From Anaerolineales bacterium (GTDB lineage Bacteria > Chloroflexota > Anaerolineae > 4572-78 > NAK82): DNA of 9,530 nucleotides. A model generated the notes under the pieces. The model had not been told where the DNA came from. It saw only the letters and a program-made list of their open reading frames with translations, and ran no database searches. The stretch is taken from NCBI GenBank assembly GCA_024643945.1, contig JAHELX010000203.1:1-9530 (forward strand). Reading direction: 5' to 3'. How positions within the stretch are numbered: position 1 is the stretch's first letter; each line of letters starts with the position of its first letter. Positions 1-8,167 of this stretch are shown here, in pieces. A program made the translations under genes and the position numbers.

Positions 1-2
1 TC

Positions 3-326
3 GCCGACCACTCCGGCCAGGCGTGTGTCGAGGTTGCCGTGGCGTATGGCCCAGTCTATGGCTACCTGGTCACCTGGCGCTATATTCCTGCCACCTCTGT
101 CTGGGACGTATATGGGCGTTACGTGCAGCCGGGTCAGAACCAGGCTGGAGGCAACGAGTTTGCCATAGACGCCGGCTCGCTTTCACAAAAATCTCCAGCT
201 CTGGCTTGCGGCCTCTCCGGGGATTGCCTGGTGGCTGAGGAGGACAATTGGCCGGGCGGCGATTATGAGATCCGCGGGCGATTCGCGATGGCCCACCGCT
301 TGTACCTGCCAGTGGTCACAAAGTAG
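3..326 (+). CDS. Secreted repeat protein, C-terminal part (5' end outside window)
   Basis: The frame is open from the left edge, so this is the C-terminal ~107 residues of a longer protein. The text contains repeat-like units of the kind YLVTW...DVYGRYV...GGNEFAI and then CLVAEED...DYEIRGRF. This resembles the repeats of secreted bacterial proteins in which a 'yLVvWeD...DiyGrrv' unit recurs, probably forming a beta-propeller or beta-rich surface domain (inference). Three cysteines fit an exported protein. It ends in HRLYLPVVTK, closely matching the tail of the next gene, which suggests a shared surface-anchoring or export tail. The ATG/GTG codons near the edge are internal and are not the true start. 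The stop is 45 bases before the next start codon, so the two genes may be co-transcribed. Function is not recognised; the direction and frame are secure. Confidence 0.75.
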   Translation, partial: ADHSGQACVEVAVAYGPVYGYLVTWRYIPATSVWDVYGRYVQPGQNQAGGNEFAIDAGSLSQKSPALACGLSGDCLVAEEDNWPGGDYEIRGRFAMAHRLYLPVVTK

Positions 327-371
327 TGTTCACTACCTCGACGGTCTGCGCAGTAGCTTGAGGAGAGAGCG

Positions 372-2033
372 ATGAGAAATTCTTGGCGGTTTATAGACCT
401 TGCTCTGGGACTGACTCTGGCCCTCCTGGGGCTGGCAGGAGGGCCAGGTGCGCCAGTTATCTGGGCCTCTGGCACTTCCTACTACGTGCGCCCCGACGGA
501 GGCTCCACCACTCAATGCACGGGCCGGGTGAACGCGCCGTACCCCGGCAGCGGGACGGGCCAGCCCTGCGCCTGGGATCACCCCTTCCACGCTCTCCCAC
601 CGGGCGGCACGCCGCGCATTGCCGGCGGGGACACCTTGATCATCGCTGCTGGTTCCTACATGATGGGCTACGGCGCGCCCGGTACTGGCAATTGTGACCC
701 CGCCTCCGCTTGGGACTGCACTATGCCTCCCATTCCCAGCGGTTCAATTGGAAACCCTACCCGCATCCTGGGGGCTGGTTCGGACGCCGGCTGCTCCAAT
801 CCACCCCAACTGTGGGGCACCCAAAGGGCGGATAGGGTGCTCAACCTGACCAACGCTAGCCACGTTGAGGTCGCCTGTCTGGAGCTCACCGACCACTCAG
901 GCTGCGTCGAGTTCCATACGGGCGGCCTGGCCTGCCAGCGCGATAGCTACCCCTTTGGGCTCTGGGCAGCCACTGGGATCTATGCTGAAGATTCAGCAGA
1001 CGTCCATCTGCGCAACCTGGACATCCATGGCCTCGCGGCTGCCGGGGTCTGGGCCGGACGGCTGACGGATTGGACTGTGGAGGACGTGCGCATCGCGGGT
1101 AATGGCTGGGTCGGCTGGGACGGCGACATTGATGGCGACGATTCGAATTCGGGCACCCTGCACTTCCGACGATGGACGGTCGAGTGGAACGGCTGCGGCG
1201 AGACCTACCCTGGCGGCCAGCCGGCCGGCTGTTGGGGACAGACGGCGGGCGGTTACGGCGATGGGGTTGGCACCGGCGAGACCGGAGGAAACTGGATCAT
1301 TGAGGACTCGGCCTTTCTGTACAATACGTCCGACGGCCTCGATCTCCTCTACACCCGGCTGCCCGGATCCTCCATCGAGATTCGTCGCACCATCGCCGAG
1401 GGCAACGCCGGCAACCAGCTCAAAACCAACGGCCCGACCTACATTGAGAACGCGATCATCGTCGGCAACTGTGGCTACTTTAACGGCCAGCCGTTCACCC
1501 ACCATGTGGACGACTGTCGCGCGGCCGGTAACGCTCTCGCCCTCAATTTGCAGCCAGGGGACCAGGCCACTGTGATGAACGCCACCCTTGCCAGCGAGGG
1601 AGATTGCCTGGTGGAGGTGATCTGCGAGGGAAGCTGTGACGGCTCCGAGACGGTTCGCCTGCGTAACAACATCTTCCAGGGCCAGACTGACTTCTTGCAG
1701 CCCTTCGAGAACACCTGCCTGATCTACACCGAAAATTTCCCGCACGATCCGCTTGACATGGATTACTCGGTCATCCACGATGTCAAGAACGATCCCTGTC
1801 CGGTAGGTTCGAATGACGTCTGTCAGGCACCCGGCCTGGTCAACCCTTCGATTGACGCTTTTAATGCCTACCTCCTCTCGACCAGTCCAGCCATTGACGC
1901 CGGCACCACTGACGGCGCACCGGCCGGCGACTTCGCTGGCCGCCCCCGCGACGCTCAGCCCGACATTGGGGCCTATGAGTGGCGGGAGCCAGCCGCGTGG
2001 GTTTACTTGCCGCTAGTGTTGAAGAGCTATTGA
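372..2033 (+). CDS. Secreted cysteine-rich parallel beta-helix protein with choice-of-anchor-Q-like C-terminus
   Basis: A 553-residue exported protein. Residues 1-35 look like a signal peptide: basic start (MRNSWR), hydrophobic LALGLTLALLGLAGG, then a small-residue region around IWASG where signal peptidase I could cut. Residues ~90-460 show the short Asn/Gly-rich turns typical of right-handed parallel beta-helices (NASHVEVACLEL, VHLRNLDIHGL, NWIIEDSAFLYN, PTYIENAIIVGN, VRLRNNIFQG). SPAIDAG at residues 505-511 followed by GRPRDAQPDIGAYEW matches the C-terminal signature of choice-of-anchor Q proteins. The last residues, WVYLPLVLKSY, form a tail shared with the upstream neighbour. It has 18 cysteines, many for a beta-helix, suggesting disulfides outside the cell. 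AGGAG at 361-365 precedes the ATG by six bases. The fold is well supported. Substrate or binding role is unknown; polysaccharide binding or cleavage is possible, but I see no identifiable catalytic motif. Confidence 0.88.
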   Translation: MRNSWRFIDLALGLTLALLGLAGGPGAPVIWASGTSYYVRPDGGSTTQCTGRVNAPYPGSGTGQPCAWDHPFHALPPGGTPRIAGGDTLIIAAGSYMMGYGAPGTGNCDPASAWDCTMPPIPSGSIGNPTRILGAGSDAGCSNPPQLWGTQRADRVLNLTNASHVEVACLELTDHSGCVEFHTGGLACQRDSYPFGLWAATGIYAEDSADVHLRNLDIHGLAAAGVWAGRLTDWTVEDVRIAGNGWVGWDGDIDGDDSNSGTLHFRRWTVEWNGCGETYPGGQPAGCWGQTAGGYGDGVGTGETGGNWIIEDSAFLYNTSDGLDLLYTRLPGSSIEIRRTIAEGNAGNQLKTNGPTYIENAIIVGNCGYFNGQPFTHHVDDCRAAGNALALNLQPGDQATVMNATLASEGDCLVEVICEGSCDGSETVRLRNNIFQGQTDFLQPFENTCLIYTENFPHDPLDMDYSVIHDVKNDPCPVGSNDVCQAPGLVNPSIDAFNAYLLSTSPAIDAGTTDGAPAGDFAGRPRDAQPDIGAYEWREPAAWVYLPLVLKSY

Positions 2034-2082
2034 TCGGGGCCGGGAAAAACGACGAAAAAGCAGCCAGGAGGAGGAAACCCTG

Positions 2083-2255
2083 ATGAAGAAGTAACTGTTG
2101 CCCACCTGACGCGCAACACTATCATCAGCAATGCGACGCTCCCCCCGAACACCGGGTGGTTCGCGCCCGGGGGCGGAGTGTGCATCGTCAGCAGCGAGCC
2201 CGTCACGTTGAGCAATAACCTCATTGTTCACAATACAGCCAGCCGGACATCGTGA
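2083..2255 (+). pseudogene. Remnant of a second beta-helix surface protein gene
   Basis: A strong ribosome binding site (AGGAGGAGG, 2066-2074) sits eight bases before ATG AAG AAG TAA, so the apparent start of a secreted protein ends after three codons. A second frame, in register with 2097 and ending at TGA 2253-2255, encodes text such as LTRNTIISNA, GWFAPGGGVCIVSS and PVTLSNNLIVHNTA. This is typical parallel beta-helix turn sequence of the same broad class as the gene just upstream. No start codon serves that frame. The simplest reading is that an internal deletion joined the first codons of a gene to a late beta-helix segment and shifted the frame. The remnant frame happens to match that of the upstream gene after its stop, but the upstream protein already has a complete tail. 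With the hairpin at 2315 it accounts for most of the 312-base gap between genes. Confidence 0.6.
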
Positions 2256-2314
2256 TGGAAAAGGAGAGGGTAATAGTGGGGGGAAAGAATGCGAAATCGA
2301 AAGGTTAATTGGTA

Positions 2315-2336
2315 GGGGCGGACCGCCGTCCGCCCC
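2315..2336. terminator. GC-rich perfect hairpin after the corrinoid gene
   Basis: GGGGCGGAC and GTCCGCCCC form a perfect 9-bp stem around a 4-base loop (CGCC). It begins nine bases beyond the stop of the - strand corrinoid gene, where a transcription terminator is expected. There is no clear U-run on the - strand side (the sequence after the stem reads TACCAATTAACC), so it may instead be a copy of a dispersed intergenic palindrome. Placement supports a 3'-end role, but termination is an inference. Confidence 0.45.
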
Positions 2337-2345
2337 CAGGCGGGT

Positions 2346-3053
2346 CTATGCCGCCACACTATTTTTGCGATGCTCGGCGACCAGCTTCCGCGCCAGTTCC
2401 ACCGCTGTTGCGGCGTCCTCGCCGTACCCGTCAGCACCCACGTGTTCGGCAAAAGGCTGGGTCACCGGCGCGCCACCGATCATTACGATGATGTCGTCTC
2501 GAATACCTTCTTCTTTGAGACGATCCACCACTACCTTCATGTAGGGCATAGTGGTGGTCAGTAGCGCCGACATGCCGATGATGTCCGGTTGGTGCTCGCG
2601 GATGGCGGCCAGGAACTTGTCGGCGTCCACGTTGATACCCAGGTTAACCACCTCAAAGCCGGCCCCTTCTATCATCATCGACACCAGGTTCTGGCCGATA
2701 TCGTGGATGTCCCCTTTGACCGTGCCGATGACCAGTGACCCCTGGCGGGGTGCGCCGCTCTCAGCCAGCAGCGGACGTAGAATCGCCATCCCTGCCTTCA
2801 TCGCCTTGGCCGCCATTAATACTTCAGGCACGAAGAGAATGCCGTCCCGGAAGTCTTCGCCTACGATGTCCATACCGGCCACCAGACCCTCGGTCATCAC
2901 TTCGTAGGCCTCCCGTCCTCGGCGCAGCGCTTCGTTTACTGCCTCGACCACCTCGTCTGCCAGACCATCGTACAGGTCATCCCCCATTTGCTCGTATAAT
3001 TCGTCCAGGCTCAGCGCGCTGAAATCAATGGCGTCATCTGTTGTATCACTCAT
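2346..3053 (-). CDS. Corrinoid (B12-binding) methyltransferase protein, MtbC/MttC-like
   Basis: Small cobalamin carrier protein of the kind that shuttles a methyl group between a substrate-specific methyltransferase and an acceptor-side methyltransferase in methylamine or methoxyl metabolism; cytoplasmic. Numbering from the upstream ATG at 3068: residues ~15-105 form the helical cap domain (methionine-synthase-like B12-binding 1), and ~108-235 the Rossmann-like B12 domain. GDIHDIG holds the D-x-H-x-x-G motif (D120, H122, G125), H122 being the expected lower axial cobalt ligand. GMSALLTTT (165-173), IGGAP (197-201) and GADGYGEDA (211-219) match the other conserved cobalamin contacts. I chose ATG 3053 (MSDTTDD) because GGGGGG lies six bases upstream of it; ATG 3068, in frame and five residues longer, has no visible binding site. 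It has its own promoter and no partner methyltransferase gene in the window, so the methyl donor cannot be assigned. Confidence 0.93.
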   Translation of the reverse strand: MSDTTDDAIDFSALSLDELYEQMGDDLYDGLADEVVEAVNEALRRGREAYEVMTEGLVAGMDIVGEDFRDGILFVPEVLMAAKAMKAGMAILRPLLAESGAPRQGSLVIGTVKGDIHDIGQNLVSMMIEGAGFEVVNLGINVDADKFLAAIREHQPDIIGMSALLTTTMPYMKVVVDRLKEEGIRDDIIVMIGGAPVTQPFAEHVGADGYGEDAATAVELARKLVAEHRKNSVAA

Positions 3054-3122
3054 CTGTTGCCCCCCCATTCGCTGAAAGATTCTAATGACGTATGGCGCGT
3101 AGAAGCAGAGTCAATGGCGCGC

Positions 3123-3151
3123 ATTGTAACCGACAACCAGACGTATGTCAA
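3123..3151 (-). promoter_or_regulatory. Sigma70-like promoter for the corrinoid gene
   Basis: On the - strand, TTGACA (complement of 3146-3151) is a perfect -35 box. It is followed by a 17-base spacer and TACAAT (complement of 3123-3128), five of six to the -10 consensus. Transcription would start near 3116, giving a leader of about 60 bases to ATG 3053. The -35 box lies two bases from the outer direct repeat flanking the MITE-like element. Confidence 0.7.
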
Positions 3152-3153
3152 GG

Positions 3154-3163
3154 GGACCCCGTG
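3154..3163. repeat. Left flanking direct repeat of the 144-bp element
   Basis: GGACCCCGTG, matching GGACCCAGTG at 3309-3318 in nine of ten bases. It lies one base outside the left terminal inverted repeat, as expected for an imperfect target-site duplication. Confidence 0.5.
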
Positions 3164-3164
3164 T

Positions 3165-3308
3165 TGGTGATTACCCATAAGTCATTTTGTCAAGACGTCG
3201 AGTGCTGGAGTCAAGGCTTTAGCCGGACTTCGAAGCCGTGCTAACCCGCCTACCCATAGGTCCCCTTCGGGGAAAGGCTCGACTCCACCAACATGTGGGT
3301 AATCACCA
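3165..3308. mobile_element. MITE-like 144-bp structured element with 13-bp terminal inverted repeats
   Basis: TGGTGATTACCCA (3165-3177) and its exact reverse complement (3296-3308) bound a non-coding stretch. Inside, TGGAGTC (3206-3212) pairs with GACTCCA (3281-3287). This encloses two local hairpins: TTAGCCGG with CCG-T-GCTAA (3219-3244, one bulged base) and TCCCC with GGGGA (3261-3273, TTC loop). TACCCATA occurs twice as a direct repeat (3172-3179 and 3251-3258). Alternative pairings exist: TGTTGGTG 3162-3169 with 3286-3293, and GTCGAG 3197-3202 with 3278-3283. There is no open frame of interest. Edge direct repeats and terminal inverted repeats suggest a non-autonomous transposable element; a structured RNA or regulatory DNA fold is the alternative. 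No matching transposase is in the window, and I do not recognise the insertion-sequence family. Confidence 0.55.
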
Positions 3309-3318
3309 GGACCCAGTG
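3309..3318. repeat. Right flanking direct repeat of the 144-bp element
   Basis: GGACCCAGTG begins immediately after the right terminal inverted repeat and matches the left copy at 3154-3163 with one mismatch. Confidence 0.5.
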
Positions 3319-3377
3319 GAAGAGCATTCGTTGGACCTTACCAGAAATGCCCCATCCCTATGCGGCATCCAGCGTGA

Positions 3378-3405
3378 TTGACACGGCCTCAAAAACCGAT
3401 AGAAT
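3378..3405 (+). promoter_or_regulatory. Sigma70-like promoter of the glnS-gltX transcription unit
   Basis: A perfect -35 box TTGACA (3378-3383), a 16-base spacer and TAGAAT (3400-3405, five of six to consensus). Transcription would start near 3412, about 50 bases before the GTG start of the small membrane protein. No other comparable promoter was seen in the short gaps between the following genes, so this is the best candidate to drive all four. The rest of the 3319-3462 stretch holds nothing else I can name. Confidence 0.6.
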
Positions 3406-3450
3406 ATATGTGCGTCCGCCGTAAGCTTGATTATTTTTGTAGTGCAGAAC

Positions 3451-3455
3451 AGGAG
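3451..3455 (+). promoter_or_regulatory. Ribosome binding site deciding the GTG start at 3463
   Basis: AGGAG lies seven bases before GTG 3463. The longer in-frame alternative, TTG 3427, has no purine-rich site before it, so the shorter start is preferred. Confidence 0.6.
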
Positions 3456-3462
3456 ATGGGTC

Positions 3463-3936
3463 GTGGAGCAACCAACTGGGTTACAATCATTGCCGTCCCG
3501 GCGCCGGCCCTGGTCACTTTACTTTTTGATCCTTTGGGCCTTCGTTCTGGCTTTCAATACCGGGGTCACCTTGTGGGACCTCACCGGGCCACTCGCCCAG
3601 TTCGGCTCGCCTGACACAGCCATCGGCTGGCTAGGCCTGGTTCTGGCCTTCATCGCGCCTTTTGGCTTTGGCGCTTCCGTTTACGGCTTGTGGGGACTCC
3701 GACCTTGGGGACGCTATCTCTTCCTGGCGCTCTCGACCCTTTTCTTCGGCTTTAACCTCGTCGGGGTTTGGTTGCCGGGCGGCCTGCCATTGGCGATCCA
3801 GGACCCGACGCAAGCAATAAATGCCCGGCTGCTGGCCTCGGTCCGTTACGGATTGGCGCTTATCATCCCCCTCGTGTACTTTAACCTGAGCTGGATCAAA
3901 TCCTTGTTCCAAGAGCCAGGGGTGTTCCCTCAGTGA
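3463..3936 (+). CDS. Small four-helix membrane protein of unknown function
   Basis: A 157-residue protein with four hydrophobic segments: WSLYFLILWAFVLAF, IGWLGLVLAFIAPFGFGASV, YLFLALSTLFFGFNLVGVWL and LASVRYGLALIIPLVYF. The short basic N-terminus (PSRRRPW) suggests it stays cytoplasmic by the positive-inside rule. I recognise no catalytic or ligand motif and no named family. GTG 3463 is chosen as start on the strength of the AGGAG site; a TTG at 3427 would add 12 residues. It is the first gene behind the promoter at 3378, and only 39 bases separate its stop from glnS. That suggests co-transcription but not a shared job. Tryptophan and proline at helix ends are common, as in many uncharacterised Chloroflexota membrane proteins (impression only). 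Confidence 0.75.
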   Translation: MEQPTGLQSLPSRRRPWSLYFLILWAFVLAFNTGVTLWDLTGPLAQFGSPDTAIGWLGLVLAFIAPFGFGASVYGLWGLRPWGRYLFLALSTLFFGFNLVGVWLPGGLPLAIQDPTQAINARLLASVRYGLALIIPLVYFNLSWIKSLFQEPGVFPQ

Positions 3937-3975
3937 ACCTGGGCATTTATAGACATATATCGAGGAGAAAAGATC

Positions 3976-5718
3976 ATGAAAAATACGGCAACAGAAAGAG
4001 AGAACGAGACGGGAAGTGCGAACACAGCCACGGACGACTCGGCTCATCCCTCTGACTTTATCCGGGATATTATCGCGGAGGACCTGAGAACAAATAAATA
4101 CAGTGGTCGCGTGCATACTCGGTTCCCGCCAGAGCCAAACGGCTATCTGCACATTGGACATGCCAAGTCCATCTGCCTCAATTTTGGTGTGGCTGCCGAA
4201 TTCGGGGGTCTTTGCAATCTGCGCTTCGATGACACCAATCCAACCAAAGAGGAAGTGGAATACGTGGAATCGATCATGGAGAACATTCGATGGCTTGGAT
4301 TCGATTGGGATGATCGTCTGTTCTATGCCTCGGACTATTTTGAGCAGCTATACGAGTACGCGCTGCAGTTGATCAAAGCGGGTAAGGCTTACGTTGATAG
4401 TCTGAGTGCCGATGAAATCAGGGAGTACCGGGGCACCCTGACTGAGCCTGGCAAGGACAGCCCATACCGGAACCGTTCAGTCGAAGAGAACCTGGACTTG
4501 TTCGAGCGCATGCAGGCTGGCGAATTCGAGGACGGCGCCCATGTCCTTCGAGCAAAAATTGATATGGCATCGCCCAATTTGAATATGCGAGATCCGGTCA
4601 TGTATCGCATCCTGCACGCAGAACATCACCGCACGGGGGATAAGTGGTGCATTTATCCGATGTACGATTTTGCCCACGGGCAATCGGATTCCATCGAAGG
4701 CATCACCCATTCACTTTGCACGTTGGAATTCGAAGATCATCGTCCCTTGTACGACTGGTTCCTGGACGAATTGCACATCCATCATCCCCAGCAGATCGAG
4801 TTCGCCCGCCTCAATCTCAGCTATACCGTGCTCAGTAAACGAAAGCTTATAGAATTGGTAGACGGTGGATATGTCGCCGGATGGGATGATCCACGCATGC
4901 CGACCCTATCCGGTTTGCGGCGACGTGGCTACACACCAGAGGCGATCCGAAACTTCTGTGAGCGCGTTGGCGTGGCCAAGAGTAACAGCACGGTCGATAT
5001 CGCCCTGCTTGAGCACTGCATCCGTGAGGATTTGAATCAACGCGCTCCGCGAGTAATGGCCGTGTTGCGCCCTCTTCGAGTGGTCATCGACAACTACCCG
5101 GAAGGCCAGGTGGAAGAGTTGGAAGCCATTAACAATCCGGAGGACCCCAGCATGGGGTCACGGAAGCTTCCTTTTTCACGTGTGCTCTACATTGAACAAG
5201 AGGATTTTCTTGAGGACCCACCCAAAAAGTGGTTCCGTCTGGCTCCTGGGCGTGAGGTGCGGCTGAAACACGCCTATTATATCACCTGTGTGGACGTGGT
5301 TAAGGACGGTCAAACCGGCGAGGTGGTCGAGCTGCACTGTACCTACGATCCAGAGACACGCGGCGGCTGGTCTGCGGACGGGCGCAAAGTTAAGGGGACT
5401 TTGCACTGGGTCTCGGCCCCCCATGCCCTCGAAGGCGAGGTACACCTGTACGATTATCTCTTCACAAAACCTGACCCAGGTGAGGTTGAGGACGGCTCTG
5501 ATTTCAAAGCCAATTTGAATCCAAATTCGCTGGAGACGTTGACATCCTGCCGGGTTGAACCAAGTCTGGCCGGTGCGGCGCCGGGAAGTCGCTACCAGTT
5601 CCTCAGACTGGGCTATTTCTGTGTCGATCCCGATTCTACCCATGGTGCCCTCGTATTCAACCAGACGGCATCCTTACGGGATACATGGGCCAAGATTCAG
5701 AAAGCGCTGCAGCAATAG
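3976..5718 (+). CDS. glnS: Glutaminyl-tRNA synthetase
   Basis: Charges tRNA(Gln) with glutamine in the cytoplasm using ATP; class Ib synthetase. The catalytic Rossmann domain starts at [17 protein letters not shown], with the HIGH signature at residues 59-62. The second signature (KMSKS equivalent) is VLSKR at about 285-289. The C-terminal half carries the GlnRS beta-barrel anticodon-binding domains, seen in [28 protein letters not shown] and LRDTWAKI, which parallel the E. coli enzyme. The length of 580 residues is close to the usual ~555. The N-terminus is longer than in E. coli by a polar, low-complexity stretch of roughly 18 residues. There is no YqeY tail as in Deinococcus. AGGAG (3963-3967) precedes the ATG by eight bases. 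GlnRS is patchy in bacteria and thought to derive from a eukaryotic lineage; many bacteria use GatCAB amidation instead. Two hand-counted 60-base lines here are 50% and 53% G+C, against 65% and 60% in gltX. Confidence 0.97.
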   Translation: MKNTATERENETGSANTATDDSAHPSDFIRDIIAEDLRTNKYSGRVHTRFPPEPNGYLHIGHAKSICLNFGVAAEFGGLCNLRFDDTNPTKEEVEYVESIMENIRWLGFDWDDRLFYASDYFEQLYEYALQLIKAGKAYVDSLSADEIREYRGTLTEPGKDSPYRNRSVEENLDLFERMQAGEFEDGAHVLRAKIDMASPNLNMRDPVMYRILHAEHHRTGDKWCIYPMYDFAHGQSDSIEGITHSLCTLEFEDHRPLYDWFLDELHIHHPQQIEFARLNLSYTVLSKRKLIELVDGGYVAGWDDPRMPTLSGLRRRGYTPEAIRNFCERVGVAKSNSTVDIALLEHCIREDLNQRAPRVMAVLRPLRVVIDNYPEGQVEELEAINNPEDPSMGSRKLPFSRVLYIEQEDFLEDPPKKWFRLAPGREVRLKHAYYITCVDVVKDGQTGEVVELHCTYDPETRGGWSADGRKVKGTLHWVSAPHALEGEVHLYDYLFTKPDPGEVEDGSDFKANLNPNSLETLTSCRVEPSLAGAAPGSRYQFLRLGYFCVDPDSTHGALVFNQTASLRDTWAKIQKALQQ

Positions 5719-5790
5719 ATCCAGTAAGATCAATCTGCGAACTTGCTGATGTGCCCGATGGGCTTGATCTACACATTTTCGAGGTGAATT

Positions 5791-7302
<1,512 letters not shown>

Positions 7303-7331
7303 ATTGACTGAGGCCGCCTGGGGAGATACCT

Positions 7332-8120
7332 ATGAACTCGACGACGGAATACGACACTTTCGCCTCCATTTACGACGTGTGGACCGCGACGGCCCCGGCA
7401 GCAGAACGCAATCTGCCCTTCTACGTGGAGGCCTGCCGGGAGACGTCCGGGCTGGTGGTCGAACTGGGGGTGGGTGACGGGCGTATCGCTGTTGAGGTGG
7501 CCAAAGCTGGCAGGCCCATTACCGGCGTCGACTCATCCACCGAGATGCTGCATCGCTGCCGGGCCAGGGCGCAGGCGGCCGGCGTCCTCAACCGGCTGAC
7601 CCTCATCCATGCTGACTTCCGTGACTTCACCCTGCCCCAACCGGCTGAATTGATCACCATCCCCTTCCACACCATCGGGCATCTGGTGACGATGGAGGAC
7701 AAGCGCGCCGGGCTGCGCCACATCTCCCGCCAACTGGCTCCTGGTGGGCGTCTTATTTTCGATCATTTCGTCTTTGACCCGGAGGCAGCCTCGCATCACA
7801 GCGCCGTCACGCTGCGCGCCGAATACACCAATTCTGATACAGGCCGCGATGCCCTGCTCTGGGCGACCACCCGATACGATCCGGCGGCTCAAACCATGCG
7901 CATCATCGCCTGGACCGACGAAATAGATAGGGTGGGGGTGGTAGTGCGGCGACAGTACCGTCGGCTCACTTTCAGTTGGCTCGAACCAGAGCAAACCCGG
8001 GCACTGCTGGAAGAAGCCGGTTTTGAGATCGAGGCGCTTTATGGAGACTTTGACCGTAGCCCGTTCAGTGAGGATTCGTCCGAGCAAATCTGGATTGCCC
8101 GTCGACCCTTTGACGAGTAA
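7332..8120 (+). CDS. Class I SAM-dependent methyltransferase
   Basis: A 262-residue soluble protein with a Rossmann methyltransferase core. Motif I is VVELGVGDGRIAVEVA (about residues 42-57), where the Gly-rich loop binds S-adenosylmethionine. GVDSSTEML (65-73) supplies the acidic residue for the ribose, HADFRDF (93-99) matches the adenine-binding motif, and APGGRLIFDHFVF is the usual post-motif strand. The N-terminal YDTFASIYD is typical of small-molecule methyltransferases of the methyltransferase-25 type. The substrate cannot be read from the sequence. GGGGAG (7320-7325) lies six bases before the ATG, and the stop of gltX is only 29 bases upstream, so it is probably the last gene of the glnS-gltX unit. 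It converges with livF; the 47 bases between them hold no convincing terminator. Confidence 0.88.
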   Translation: MNSTTEYDTFASIYDVWTATAPAAERNLPFYVEACRETSGLVVELGVGDGRIAVEVAKAGRPITGVDSSTEMLHRCRARAQAAGVLNRLTLIHADFRDFTLPQPAELITIPFHTIGHLVTMEDKRAGLRHISRQLAPGGRLIFDHFVFDPEAASHHSAVTLRAEYTNSDTGRDALLWATTRYDPAAQTMRIIAWTDEIDRVGVVVRRQYRRLTFSWLEPEQTRALLEEAGFEIEALYGDFDRSPFSEDSSEQIWIARRPFDE

Positions 8121-8167
8121 GTGACTCGAAATGATGAGGGAGGTAAAAACGGAGGTATAAGTCGAGG

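Noticed and set aside
993..1778. Long - strand open frame (261 codons) opposite the beta-helix gene
   Set aside because: It lies entirely within the well-supported + strand gene, has no recognisable motif and no binding site; G+C-rich coding sequence often leaves such antisense frames open.
2034..2255. Stop-codon readthrough extending the beta-helix protein by 73 residues, since the remnant is in the same frame
   Set aside because: The upstream protein already ends in a complete anchor-Q region and YLPLV tail, and a separate ribosome binding site and ATG precede the remnant.
2224..2544. + strand open frame (106 codons) over the end of the corrinoid gene
   Set aside because: Antisense to conserved B12-domain codons; low-complexity Ser/Arg-rich text without a family.
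3206..3290. tRNA or tmRNA-like segment (TTCGAA, CTCGACTCCACCA)
   Set aside because: No 7-bp acceptor stem, proper T-loop or anticodon arm can be drawn; the pairing fits the element's own stems.
3069..3320. Cobalamin riboswitch upstream of the corrinoid gene
   Set aside because: The folded stretch lies upstream of the promoter rather than in the leader, and I do not see a B12-box sequence.
3937..3975. T-box or leader attenuator before glnS
   Set aside because: The gap is only 39 bases, too short for such a leader; the glnS-gltX gap of 72 bases also shows no specifier or terminator pair.
3631..4161. - strand open frame (176 codons) across the membrane protein and the glnS start
   Set aside because: Overlaps two well-supported + strand genes and shows no domain.
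8121..8167. Bidirectional terminator between the methyltransferase gene and livF
   Set aside because: Only a weak 5-base inverted repeat (CTCGA / TCGAG) and a GGAGGTA direct repeat are visible; not enough to call.
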